Below the pieces are notes generated by a model. The model saw nothing but the letters and a program-made list of their open reading frames with translations, searched no databases and was not told the origin of the DNA. 64,000 bases of DNA from Adiantum capillus-veneris. Its lineage: Eukaryota; Streptophyta; Polypodiopsida; Polypodiales; Pteridaceae. Shown here piece by piece: positions 35,135-42,069 of this stretch (positions are counted from its first letter, which is position 1; every line of letters begins with the position of its first letter). The stretch is from NCBI GenBank assembly GCA_014529385.2, contig CM043959.1, forward strand, positions 64,557,753 to 64,621,752, in the 5' to 3' direction. A program made the translations under genes and the position numbers.

Positions 35135-35136
<2 letters not shown>
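17063..35136 (-). CDS. MDL: MIF / D-dopachrome tautomerase-like protein (plant MDL), three exons
   Basis: The join of 35136-35026, 17593-17393 and 17098-17063 on the minus strand encodes a complete 115-residue protein, the usual length of the tautomerase/MIF family. The Met is followed by Pro (MPTLNIST), the N-terminal proline that acts as catalytic base in this fold after Met removal. Other family landmarks are [53 protein letters not shown] and the C-terminal GWNGSTF. All introns are phase 0 with GT-AG borders. Plant MDL proteins are small, probably trimeric and cytosolic or peroxisomal; their native substrate is uncertain. Intron 1 is 17,432 bp and holds elements B and C, both antisense to the gene; intron 2 is 294 bp. 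No coding lesion is visible, which suggests the gene is expressed. Expression itself is not shown by sequence. Confidence 0.93.
17393..17593 (-). CDS. MDL: MIF-like gene, exon 2
   Basis: Sixty-seven codons (residues 38-104) from TATGTGATGG after a TGCAG acceptor to GATGTGAAG before a GTATGT donor. It holds the central strand, the SFGG and SIGGLG loops, helix 2 and the SRFYLKF strand. Confidence 0.95.
17594..18381. other. MIF intron 1, 3' portion, with internal duplication
   Basis: Mostly AT-rich intron sequence. From about 18089 a unit of about 240 bp (GGGACAT, GGAATGG, GTCACT, later ATTGGCCACTAG and CACCAAGGTGGAAAG) starts to repeat at 18327. The second copy is interrupted at 18381 by element C and completed at 33935-34125. 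Confidence 0.65.
18382..19164 (+). repeat. Element C 5' LTR, first part
   Basis: Matches 32683-33460 closely. A TATA-like TTAATATATAAAAG lies at about 18701. The copy is cut after GATAC (19160-19164) by element B. Confidence 0.92.
19165..19670 (+). repeat. Element B LTR 1
   Basis: 506 bp from TGTCACAAAG to CTGTTACA. The 5' part carries three AAACCCTAA motifs (19196-19204, 19215-19223, 19233-19241). A block near 19515-19555 (GAAATACCGAAAGGGGCGCC) also occurs in the LTR of element A. Confidence 0.93.
19671..19684 (+). other. Element B primer binding site
   Basis: TGGTATCAGAGCG begins one base after the LTR. It is the standard plant initiator-Met tRNA primer site. Confidence 0.9.
19741..21400 (+). 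pseudogene. Element B gag
   Basis: An ATG at 19741 opens the gag frame, which meets TAG at 19843-19845 and shifts frame near 20060. The 20063 frame then runs with a poly-Ser/Asp tract coded by TCT/TTC repeats (20229-20290) and a basic region. The gag core follows ([44 protein letters not shown]). After another shift, the CCHC knuckle [14 protein letters not shown] is read at about 21183-21224. The core is close to that of element A, showing the two families are related. The protease region after 21390 is heavily damaged. Confidence 0.85.
21780..24458 (+). pseudogene. Element B pol, first copy (RT, RNase H, integrase, chromodomain)
   Basis: The RT begins near 21836 with [37 protein letters not shown] and [13 protein letters not shown] frameshift near 22310 places the catalytic box (FIDD, about 22347) in another frame. 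RNase H has [12 protein letters not shown] and TDHQSLRY. The integrase zinc domain is near 23282-23440 and core fragments follow. The C terminus has [30 protein letters not shown] and a chromodomain-like tail. TAG stops lie at 22656, 23531, 23882, 23970 and 24354. The first two are CAG in the second copy (25742 and 26637); the last three are shared with it. Several one-base indels are also present. Confidence 0.9.
24459..25071 (+). other. Element B 3' untranslated region, first copy
   Basis: No gene is seen. A minisatellite of about 10-11 bp (GTGATGTCYG) occupies about 24868-24938. The polypurine tract AAGAGGGGGGTA (about 25060-25071) ends at LTR2. Confidence 0.75.
25072..25584 (+). repeat. 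Element B LTR 2
   Basis: 513 bp, TGTCACAAAG to CTGTTACA. It differs from LTR1 and LTR3 at shared positions, suggesting it came from a separate family member. It joins directly to mid-pol sequence. Confidence 0.92.
25585..27562 (+). pseudogene. Element B pol, second copy, 5'-truncated
   Basis: Starts within the RT connection region at the position equivalent to 22502 and continues through RNase H ([32 protein letters not shown]), the integrase zinc domain and core, and the chromodomain-like tail. The frame is open from 25535 to 26485, longer than in the first copy. It then meets TGA at 26483-26485 and several indels. TAG codons at 26989, about 27076 and 27459 match those of the first copy. 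Confidence 0.9.
27563..28166 (+). other. Element B 3' untranslated region, second copy
   Basis: Nearly identical to 24459-25071, with a shorter GTGATGTC minisatellite (about 27976-28025) and the same polypurine tract before LTR3. Confidence 0.75.
28167..28678 (+). repeat. Element B LTR 3
   Basis: 512 bp. The first base is mutated (CGTCACAAAG instead of TGTCACAAAG). It ends CTGTTACA and is followed by the target duplication GATAC. By shared variants it pairs with LTR1. Confidence 0.92.
28684..29144 (+). repeat. Element C 5' LTR, second part
   Basis: Continues the LTR after element B and its duplicated GATAC (28679-28683), matching about 33461-33934. It includes a (GTC)n run near 28828 and ends in TTACA just before the primer site. 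Confidence 0.92.
29145..29158 (+). other. Element C primer binding site
   Basis: TTTGTATCAGAGC follows the LTR. This is the initiator-Met type site (TGGTATCAGAGC) with one change. Confidence 0.75.
29379..31556 (+). CDS. Element C gag-protease polyprotein
   Basis: The frame is intact for 725 codons. The likely real start is the Met at about 29632 (MVVTRSG), because the upstream part is a 42-bp tandem repeat (29513-29620) translating as RTQDPQEP units. In order: a long charged coiled coil (residues about 150-255), the retrotransposon gag core ([30 protein letters not shown]), a Lys/Ser/Asn-rich linker, the CCHC knuckle [14 protein letters not shown] (about 31000-31041), and a protease with [12 protein letters not shown] and DMILGMKWF. 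The protease has DPG where D-S/T-G is usual. Gag would build particles and the protease would process them. No pol follows: the ORF ends at TAA 31554-31556, and an ATG lies one base later. Confidence 0.9.
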   Translation: MGKSNLGVSARPPRGAPAEKGRTRVKRRSFSNAICTRKKTSRTARTQDPQEPMFLVNFRTQDPQEPKFLVDLRTQDPKNHRFQCMVVTRSGMDTLRSGDEHERGDEGFSPLGDFSDPPPSPSTPRVVLAPMEMMVKSMSDMMTRQQETNRVALAQLASKADEQAAKDRAQEAKDREREKQNDKLVARQEEHRLAQERERLAQEHECIAIAARQEDQRLALERERKERKAERDAEREAQREIRQQEFISQVLASKAESPKDRGSLSSGASHEVDSHNPVTEKLTFSKYDGKMDATVIHSWLHQLNAYFATTKKTGNSKVLTTAMYLVDDAINWYQAWQEAQLAAHLEAADDFTPLSFSWADFQDKLKARFMPPQYLARLKDDWRALKQNGTPVMSFSNRVLQLGTQLRKSDAKCKETFLYKLDEYIKYDVEVLDPIDLNKAVAIALAHEMKHNKGKPKENKTSTSTSQTSQNPQNGKNGKDDNSSNQSSNNLSSKNSSNESKDKANTIAKPKLTPDEKVAQGIIGGYITSEEQSTYSKEGRCFHCHIKGHIKRTCPKLESNESKESTAPTTSVNAINDNTIVPTVSQDPPIDDSLIKCYGRTSGHRFVILFDPGSMHDVISPSLVERARLEVSPRSPIEVSGFRPGMDALITKECLDVLFAIQQTAFTRRFVVSPLSGCDMILGMKWFREINPLVDWEASTLTLNAKSDSPTVFHGVDIAHSPSHC
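31558..32439 (+). CDS. Element C second ORF, unknown protein
   Basis: This intact frame is 293 codons from the ATG at 31558, which follows the gag stop by one base. The same frame is open back to 31489, overlapping gag in the +1 frame. I do not recognise the protein. Residues about 24-60 are very rich in Asp, His and Lys ([11 protein letters not shown]). Residues about 85-120 contain a twofold repeat ([14 protein letters not shown] and [14 protein letters not shown]). The C-terminal 170 residues look globular, with several Cys/His and aromatic residues, and show no RT, RNase H, integrase, zinc-knuckle or membrane-segment motif. It occupies the place of pol. It could be a captured host sequence, an env-position accessory ORF, or a remnant too diverged to see. 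Stop-restart or +1 frameshifting could express it. Confidence 0.6.
   Translation: MQDKIDKIQEKEILSKKISPQHDTQDLHDYEKHDDDLIDHDVHHDLDDKDKHDELHEEYVIVHKDDVLVDAFSSEANLVVDSINHGDPILVFESRSKEPPQDDSIIQEEAILALEPWSKAPSQEVLCVRMIDTHALFECFIREGFLYFSQHRYVIPFTRHDILYVEYVSLMDEHKCMRIVHEKLKSLYVRISHSMSLPWHDTVFERAHGCMSTKHGHFHCDLPQLIDFDQTEQIRLHCLHVFDERVVTPSLCSSTLHIQSLEKTIFFLHFTWNGYVHGFVLEMVSGIFSHGDS
32440..32682 (+). other. Element C 3' untranslated region and polypurine tract
   Basis: This holds no recognised coding sequence. AAAAGGAGGAGA at about 32671-32682 directly precedes the 3' LTR and fits a polypurine tract. Confidence 0.65.
32683..33934 (+). repeat. Element C 3' LTR
   Basis: An uninterrupted copy of 1252 bp from TGTCACGTG to CTTACA. 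It differs from the 5' copy by scattered substitutions and short indels, roughly a few percent. Confidence 0.93.
33935..34917. other. MIF intron 1, 5' portion
   Basis: Begins with the completion of the duplicated unit interrupted by element C (to about 34125). The rest has no recognised gene; ORF fragments at 34190-34384 are not part of a known family that I can name. A 28-base poly-C tract lies at 34522-34549. Confidence 0.5.
34522..34549 (+). repeat. Poly-C tract in MIF intron 1
   Basis: Twenty-eight consecutive C residues, G-rich on the transcribed MIF sense strand (minus), where they could form a G-quadruplex in the pre-mRNA. Confidence 0.9.
34918..34964. repeat. (CT)n microsatellite in MIF intron 1
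   Basis: About 23 dinucleotides, starting about 60 bp inside the intron from the exon 1 donor. It reads (GA)n in the MIF transcript. Confidence 0.95.
35026..35136 (-). CDS. MDL: MIF-like gene, exon 1
   Basis: Thirty-seven codons from ATG at 35136 to GGCAAACCAGAACAG, then a GTCTCC donor. It covers Pro2, the first beta strand and helix 1. A (GA)n tract ends three bases upstream of the ATG. Read alone in frame it runs on into microsatellite, which is why it looks like an arginine-glutamate ORF. Confidence 0.93.

Positions 35137-35179
<43 letters not shown>
35137..35179 (-). promoter_or_regulatory. (GA)n tract at the MIF start codon
   Basis: On the minus strand about 20 GA dinucleotides run to within three bases of the MIF ATG, forming the proximal 5'UTR or core promoter. 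Plant BBR/BPC proteins are known to bind GAGA repeats. A role here is inference. Confidence 0.5.
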
Positions 35180-35183
<4 letters not shown>

Positions 35184-35327
35184 CTGTCTCTCTTCTCTGC
35201 TCGAAGTTCGAACTATCAGATATACTTATCCAAGTTTTTATATCACCTGGTGTTCAAATCTATTCTTCGTTAGCAGCATTCAAACTGAATTGAAAACAAG
35301 TCAAGCCAAATAAATTAACAAGCATTA

Positions 35328-37148
35328 GAAATGTTAAACAAGTGATAAAATCACAAGAACTCCCTTTGAAATGTATTAAATCAAGATTGATCTCCCTCTC
35401 AAAAGATGACTCGATCGATCAGACAATGTGGTCTGGGGAGATTGTGTCCAAAGGGACGGTGTTTAGACACCTAGGAGCCCCTCTAGGGGTGGATATAACC
35501 CACAAGCAAAGATTCTCATCGATGTTGGATAAGATAAGGAGCAAGTTGCGAAGGTGGGAGTATGTACTCCTCCCTTTTGAGAGCACATTGAAAGTGATCA
35601 ATTCATATATAATTCCATACTTATCATTCAATGGCCCGTTGCTCAAGATAGCCAAATGCAACTGGAAGGAGTTCCTTAAACCAGTGAAGAGATTCCTATG
35701 GAAAAACAACAATAAAGGCTCAATGCCTTGGCAATGGGCAAGCTGGGAGGCCATAGCAATGCCGGTGGGGCAAGGGGGTCTTGAAATTCTTAATCTGGTA
35801 CTCACACGGAGGCCCAGTGTCCAAGTTGCGGCTGCAATCACAAAGCAAGATCAAGCTTGGGTGATGATGACTAAAGCCATGATGGACAATGCCAAACTGT
35901 ACTTGCAAGGTGGCCAATGGAAAGGGCTAGATCTACACGACAAGTTACTTGCCCCTCAGTGGTCTAACCTAAAGCTTGGGGGTTTAAATGGCTAGCTGGC
36001 TCGAAAGTGCAACAAAGTGGTGGAGGCCTTGGAATGGGGAGAGCTAACTAGATACTTCCACAACTCGATGTCTCATTGGTCCCCTTGGCTGTCTAAGGTG
36101 GGAAGCGTATTGCTTAACCCTGCCTGGAGGGAGGTGGTCACAAAGATGAATAACAAAGGACTTCTCCGACTGGGCCAATTTTGGGACTTCAATAGCAGCG
36201 ACTGAAAAGGATCGGACCAAACAGCCTCCGATTTCATGCTGCAACGGAATGGAGAGATTACTGTTAAATAGAGTGTTAGAATGGCTGAACAGCTTCTGCC
36301 TACTTTCGTTCGAATCTAGGCTTGATTGGAAAGCTTGGTGGTGGCCTATAGATAGACATTTTCTTAAACCGCACACCAGGGCGGTGTACAACACCCTCAT
36401 GGCTTCGCCAGATTGGTTCTACCCCGTCAACAAACAATGAGGCAAGCAATGGCCAGAGGCAAGATGGGTGTCAATAGTTGAGAACATCTAGTACCCAAGT
36501 TGGCCGCTTAGGATGAAGGTCTTTATTTGGAAAGTGATCTTGGGGACCTTGCCGACTGGGGTGAAGGTCCTAGCTAGAGGTATTGGGCCAGATAGATGCC
36601 CACAATGTAGATCTGCAAGTGAGAACCTCCCTCACCTCTTCAAGGACTATCCGGGGATATGTAGCCTGGCAGGGAAGATTCGCAAGTGGATTCAAAAGAC
36701 ATGGAAGATTGAGTTCTACAAGAACGATCTTTTTCTGGGGGGGGGGAAGTCGATCACAAGCCAAACACTCCTCATCAGTACTCCAATCGTCAGGTTCTAT
36801 TACTTTAAACACGTCTGGAATGCCAAGACCGGTCGAATTTTCGAAAACCGCATTGAAACAGCAAGGTTTATAGAGATTATTTAGGAAAGCAAGGTAGCAA
36901 TTATTGCCATTGGGAAAAGGATAAATTGTGAAGAGTGGGACACGGTGGTGATTGCAGCATTGGCTGAACTGTGTGGGTAAGGATATGTCTTTGGCTTTTC
37001 ACCAATGCCGTGGGGTGGCCGCCCTTTAAGCCGATGTACTAGTGTCTGCTGAAAGATGTCATGGCTCTTCATGAGCATGACTAGTATTTGTAATTCTTTT
37101 GGGTTACTAATATAATATACTCACGTTCGTGAGTTTTTCAAAAAAAAA
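35328..37148 (+). mobile_element. 5'-truncated LINE, ending in poly-A
   Basis: The plus strand holds the ORF2 region downstream of the RT catalytic core. From 35342: FRHLGAPLGVDITH, KLRRWEYVLLPFESTLKVIN, FLWKNNNKGS, MPVGQGGLEI. Broken frames follow to 36440. The CCHC-type finger region is at 36513-36884 (WKVILGTLPTGV, CPQCRSASENLPHLF). It ends in a short poly-A (about 37139-37148). Possible short target duplications AAATGTT lie at 35329-35335 and 37146-37152. It is a different LINE family from that at 841-14240. It lies divergently, about 190 bp upstream of the MIF start codon. Confidence 0.85.
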
Positions 37149-37557
37149 TGTTGATTCCTTTGAAGATTCCTAAAGGGCTCTAAGAATGCATGCCAATGAT
37201 TTGCGCAAGACTTGCCTAGGGTAAAGGGTCCAGTAGAAGGCCATCTAAGCTAAGCAATAGATTGCTCGGCCCATGGTGCACAGATTTGAAGTAGAAGAGG
37301 TGAAAATGAAACATGAGCCTCCACCAAGCAGCAACAAAAGGGGTAGCGCGATTGGCGTTACGCAGACGACGCGTGTCAACAAACCCTATTCGCAATGTAA
37401 CAAAAAATGGCATGAGTAGCGATCCACGACAGGGAGGAGAAAAGAGTCGTTGTGCCAATGAGGCTTGAGCCCGAGATCTGACAATAGAGATCTTGTTTCG
37501 ATCATGCTAACCGTCTCAGCGCACGCCCTTGCTTGTCGCACTTTTGGAGAAGCTAAT

Positions 37558-37561
<4 letters not shown>

Positions 37562-37653
<92 letters not shown>
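37562..37653. repeat. (GA)n microsatellite, 92 bp
   Basis: About 46 uninterrupted GA dinucleotides, the longest in the window. A shorter GA tract follows at about 37699-37717, with a repeated GAGAAGCTAATGCA beside each. Confidence 0.97.
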
Positions 37654-37654
<1 letters not shown>

Positions 37655-37719
37655 CCTTCTCTTCTTCGCACTCTAGAGAAGCTAATGCACAAAGGTTGAG
37701 AGAGAGAGAGAGAGAGACT

Positions 37720-38107
37720 CCCGAGTTACATGCATAGAATGATGCCCTATAGAACTGCCTTTGACTTACCGCTACATGTTGTTGGCCCTACCATTGCCTT
37801 CAAAGCTCTACCACATGTAAATCCATGGAGTCATTGACCGGCCTGCTTTTCCTAAATCGTAGTTACACATCTTCTGGCTCGACTCATACTTTAATCCATG
37901 GAAGTCTCACGACATCCCTTTACTACTCACCTTCTGTCTTTGATTCACCTTATATCCACTCAAAAATCTTACAATAGTGTTTGAACACAGGCAGATTGAT
38001 TGCTCCAAACTATACGCCGTGGAGCTATTCATTCGGACTAGGAATATGAGCTGCTAAACATGCTCTTTCTTTATTATAAAATGAAGCTTGTTGACTACGA
38101 CTCAGAG
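37720..38107. other. Intergenic DNA without recognised genes
   Basis: No ORF, repeat or RNA gene stands out. Confidence 0.5.
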
Positions 38108-39871
38108 CTAAACTTTAGAGCGAGCCAAAACACCCACTTGGCGTAGCAGATATATGATATTCGATATGTAGTACCAAAATTCCAAAATTGGCAAATGGAG
38201 AGAGACTATGCACATGTTTACAAACAAAGAAAAGGTAAGTTGGAGGGCGGATCTCATAGATGACATTTCAAATAGAAAGGTCATCAAGAAATTTTTATGC
38301 ATTCGTAAGGGCATCACATTTGACATACATATCGATCAAATTACTACCAAGCAGTACATCTTTTGCATAAGGCATATGCTATAACGTTACATTTCTCATA
38401 TTCTGATTCACTTCTCTGTTTTTGACAAGCACCTAGAAAAACTGCCCAAACTAGAGAATAATTAGCATATGGCATCATCTTGATTACTCTCATAGATTTT
38501 TCAAGATATCATGCGCACTCAAAAAGTGCTCTTTCTTCAATATAATGGCCATATTTTTAAATCATGCTATCAAAAATCATTTGGCCCTCATTTACATACA
38601 TCAAGCACACTAATAGAAGTGATTGAAGTTGGTTGTGCTCAATCCTACAAAAACTTCCTCACTCAAAGGCCAATCATCCACCAATATTCACATTCTCCCA
38701 TTTTTTAGAATCATCTAGAAGAGCCAACCAAATTGGAGAATAATTAGACATTTGGAAGTGTCTTGATTAATTACTCTCATAGCTTTGTCAAAATGCCTTG
38801 CCTACCTGAAAAGGTGAACCATGTAAATGTAGTGCCCTTTGTCTGGTACAATGCCATCTTTTTCTATCATGCTATCAAAAATCATTTGGCCCTCATCCCC
38901 AACAAAATTGCATGCCTAAAACATTGAGCACACTAACAAAAGTGAGCAGTTTGGGAGGGCCCTCATGTTGCACCAAAAACAAAAACAATTCAGAGCTTCC
39001 TCTACCAACATATCCTTGTATAAGCGCACTCCAAGAGACTTCATTTGGTGAGAAATCCTCACTTCACATTTGGTTAAATGAGCCCTAAGCTTCCTTGCCA
39101 CATCCATGTTGGGCATATCCTGCAATCATGACACTCCAAGAGATGACATTGCGTAGAGAAAGCTCATAAGGACCCTTTTGAGCTTTAGTAAGGGCACCAC
39201 ATTTGGCATACATATTGGCCAAAGCATTTCCAAGCACAACATGTTACTCCAACCTCCCCTGACTAGCAATCTCATCATGAATTCTTTCACCAATGTGAAA
39301 TTCTTGTGTAGGCCATAGGCTTTCAAGGTGCAAGCATAGGGCTTGCATTTGGAGAAAGGCCTACCTTTGCATCTAGTTAAATAGCACAAAGCTTCCTTGC
39401 CACAATCATGATGCAATCAAGGTCCTCCAAGAGACGACATCCCTCCAGAGAGGAGTCCATCAATAACTTTTCGTGCTTTCGTGAGGGCACCAAATACATT
39501 GATCCAAGCACCGCGAAGAACGATACCTTCTCCAACAGTCTCTCACTAGTGATCTCCTCATGGATTCTCTTACCCATGTCAATATCTTGCTTAAAGCCAC
39601 AAGTCTTCAAGGTGAAAGCATAGGTGATTGCATCTGGAGAGAGGCCTTCTCTTTGCATCCGATGAAAAAGACACAAAGAATTATTTCCATAGTGCAGTGC
39701 AATCAACGTGTTCCAATAGATGACATCCTGGAGAGGATGCCTATCGATAAATAAATTTCCTTTTGTGAGGGCACCACCTTTGGCAAACATATCAACCAAA
39801 GTGTTTCCAAACACAACATGTTTCTTCAATAGCCCTTGACTAGCAATCCAATTACAAAGTCTCTCACCCAT
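38108..39871 (-). pseudogene. Decayed PPR protein gene (PLS type)
   Basis: Minus-strand reading across broken frames gives clear PPR motifs: HVVFGNTLVDMFAKGGALTK, DVIYWNTLIAL, GLSPDAITYAFTLKTCG, IDMGKRIHEEI, then (about 39290-39090) GNALANMYAKCGALTKAQ and NVISWSVMIAGYAQHGCGKEA. Further down is MIFDSMIEKDGIVPDKGHYI (about 38890-38830). A second diverged copy of that section (about 38585) ends in LVWAVFLGACQKQ, and a YVKCDALTNA fragment lies near 38300. PPR proteins of this class edit or process organellar RNA. Stops, frameshifts and an internal duplication rule out function. Long PLS arrays of this style are abundant in ferns and lycophytes. Confidence 0.8.
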
Positions 39872-39887
39872 GTGAAGGAGTCAAACA

Positions 39888-40075
39888 CATCACATTTGGC
39901 ACGTTGATAGACAACTTTTGGTGTGTACATAGTAATGTGTACTTGGCCTTTGAGTGAGGAAGTTTTTGAGGAAGTTTCAACCAGATGCAAAAGAAAGGCT
40001 TTCGTAAGGAGTCAAGGACACCACATTTGGCACGTTGATAGACAACTTTTGGTGTGTACATGGTAATGTGTATAT
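39888..40075. repeat. Direct repeat within the PPR pseudogene
   Basis: CACATTTGGCACGTTGATAG and ACAACTTTTGGTGTGTACAT occur at about 39891-39930 and again at about 40022-40061, about 131 bp apart. Confidence 0.8.
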
Positions 40076-40690
40076 ACATGGACATGTGTACAAAAAAATG
40101 TAAATACTTGCATTTGGGAGCTTCATAATGTGATTTATGGGTCTCAAACATGATGCAACATGTACACATTGCAAATAGGCAAGTTTGCGTGTCAACAATC
40201 GTGCACATGTACACGTTTAAACAGGGTGTTGAAGCCTTAGATGTGGTTCCAAGTGGATTATTTTGGCTCTAGGGAATGTTTTTGAGCTTTCTAGAATGTA
40301 AATAATGCAAGTGGGAAGTGTGGGTACTCTCAGCTCGTCCCGGAAGTTTGACACGTGCGATAATTGCCTATTTGCGACACCTGATATGCAGTGATGCAGG
40401 GACCCACTTAGCAATGGTCAAAAACAAAATTTTGGTATGAGAACATTAATTTTGATTATCAAGGATCAAGCCTACAAATTTTGGTGAAGTTCGGAGTCTA
40501 TTTCATATTTTTTCCACGCATAACGCATGTCGAGGGTCAAAAATGGCCAAAAATGGTGTGAAAAGCCTGAAATTTGCCACGTCACTCATAGTGCCATGAG
40601 TATACTAGCTGAGGAGTGTGTGTGGAAGTAGATATCAACAATTTCACCTCTCTGTGTGAAGGAGGAAGCAGGGTTTCTTCAGGTGGTCCT

Positions 40691-41595
40691 ATGCACTCCC
40701 ATCTTGTTCGTGTCCTATTTTCGAGTGCGTGGAGAAGTGAATGAGAGTTTCTTCTCTTCAATTTTGCACTTGGGAGATTCCATAGAAGTTCTAATATTTC
40801 CATGTGTATATGTGTGCGAGGAATTGAGGGAAGAAGGTGCACCTTTCTTCAAGACTATGTGATCCAGAATCGGTGCCATTAAGGTTGAGGCTACACCAAA
40901 GAGTCTAACAGAGTGGATTTTGGTGAAGCTTTTGCAATGGTTTGAGAGAGGCCTTGTGTGGCTAGAGTTTTTAAGTTTATGTGATTTTTCTTGTGTCTTT
41001 TGGTAGCTGTCAAGTGTGATTCTGAGCCTTGATCAACTTGACTCACTACCTAGTGTTTGCGGGGCTTGTAGATTGACACTCTCTCACTTTCCTCTCCACC
41101 AACCCAACTCCCTGTGCAGATTCTCCTTCTTCCCCAATTCTCTTATCCCTTCTCTTGCATGTATCCCTCTCTTGCACACTCTGCATCAGTGCCTATCAAG
41201 GTGGTCGACCGTATGCAATCCCATCTTGTTTGCGTCCTATTTTTGAATGCGTGGAGGAGTGAATGAGGGTTTCTTCTCTTCAATTTTGCACTTGGTAGAG
41301 TCTATGGAAGCTCTGAGATCTCCATGGATGTGTGTGTGTGAGGAATTGAGGGAAGAAGGTGCGGCTTTTTGCAAGACTAAGTGACCCTACATCGGTGCCA
41401 TTAGGGTTGAGGCTACACCAAAGAGTCCAACAAATTGGATTTTGGTGAAGCTTTTGCAATGGTTTGAGAGAGGCCTTTTGTGGCTAGAGTTTTTGTGGTT
41501 TTTCTTGTGTCTTTTGGTAGCCGTCAAGTGTGATTTTGAGCCTTGATCAACTCGACTTACTACGTAGTGTTTGCGGGTAGACAAGGGCTTGTAGG
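40691..41595. repeat. Two direct copies of a ~380-bp sequence
   Basis: Copy 1 (about 40691-41070) and copy 2 (about 41213-41595) share long stretches, including GAGGCTACACCAAAGAGTC and TTGGTGAAGCTTTTGCAATG, roughly 90 percent alike by eye, with about 142 bp between. They lie in what looks like an insertion between two parts of the PPR pseudogene. No coding content was recognised; they could be terminal repeats of an unknown element or a simple duplication. Confidence 0.75.
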
Positions 41596-41734
41596 TCAAG
41601 ACATTTGGAGCTTGAATTGGGTTTGGGTGGAGGATTTTCATTGATCTCTTGAGTGGTAGTGTGTGAGGTGAGGAAATTAAGTGAATCCTTGTGTTGTGTT
41701 AAGGTGTGAGGGTGTATGAGTGTGCACATGATTC

Positions 41735-41890
41735 CTTTTGCTCCATCAACGCATATCAACAAAGCATTGACAAGCACATGTTGCTCCAACATCGCCTCTG
41801 ACTAGCAATATCATCATGAATTCTCTTACCCGTGTGAAGGTCTTGGATAAGACCACAAGTCTTCAAGATGCAAGCATAAGTGTTGGCATT
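41735..41890 (-). pseudogene. PPR gene fragment
   Basis: The minus strand reads PNANTYACILKTCG and LHTGKRIHDDIASQ, a PPR motif pair in the orientation and order expected just upstream of the 38108-39871 pseudogene. It is probably the same decayed gene, separated by about 1.9 kb of inserted or duplicated sequence. Confidence 0.65.
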
Positions 41891-41952
41891 TGGAGGGGTG
41901 GCTGGAAGGAGGAAGGGGAGGGATAGATGCTACTTTAGGGTACTAAGAGAAT

Positions 41953-41980
41953 GGGGGGGGGGGGGGGGGGGGGGGGGGTC

Positions 41981-42068
<88 letters not shown>
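41953..42068. repeat. Compound (G)26-(CT)n-(TA)n-(GA)n repeat
   Basis: Twenty-six G residues (41953-41978) are followed by CT, TA and GA repeats. The CT-TA-GA part is a perfect inverted repeat of about 88 bp centred in the TA tract. Confidence 0.95.
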
Positions 42069-42069
<1 letters not shown>

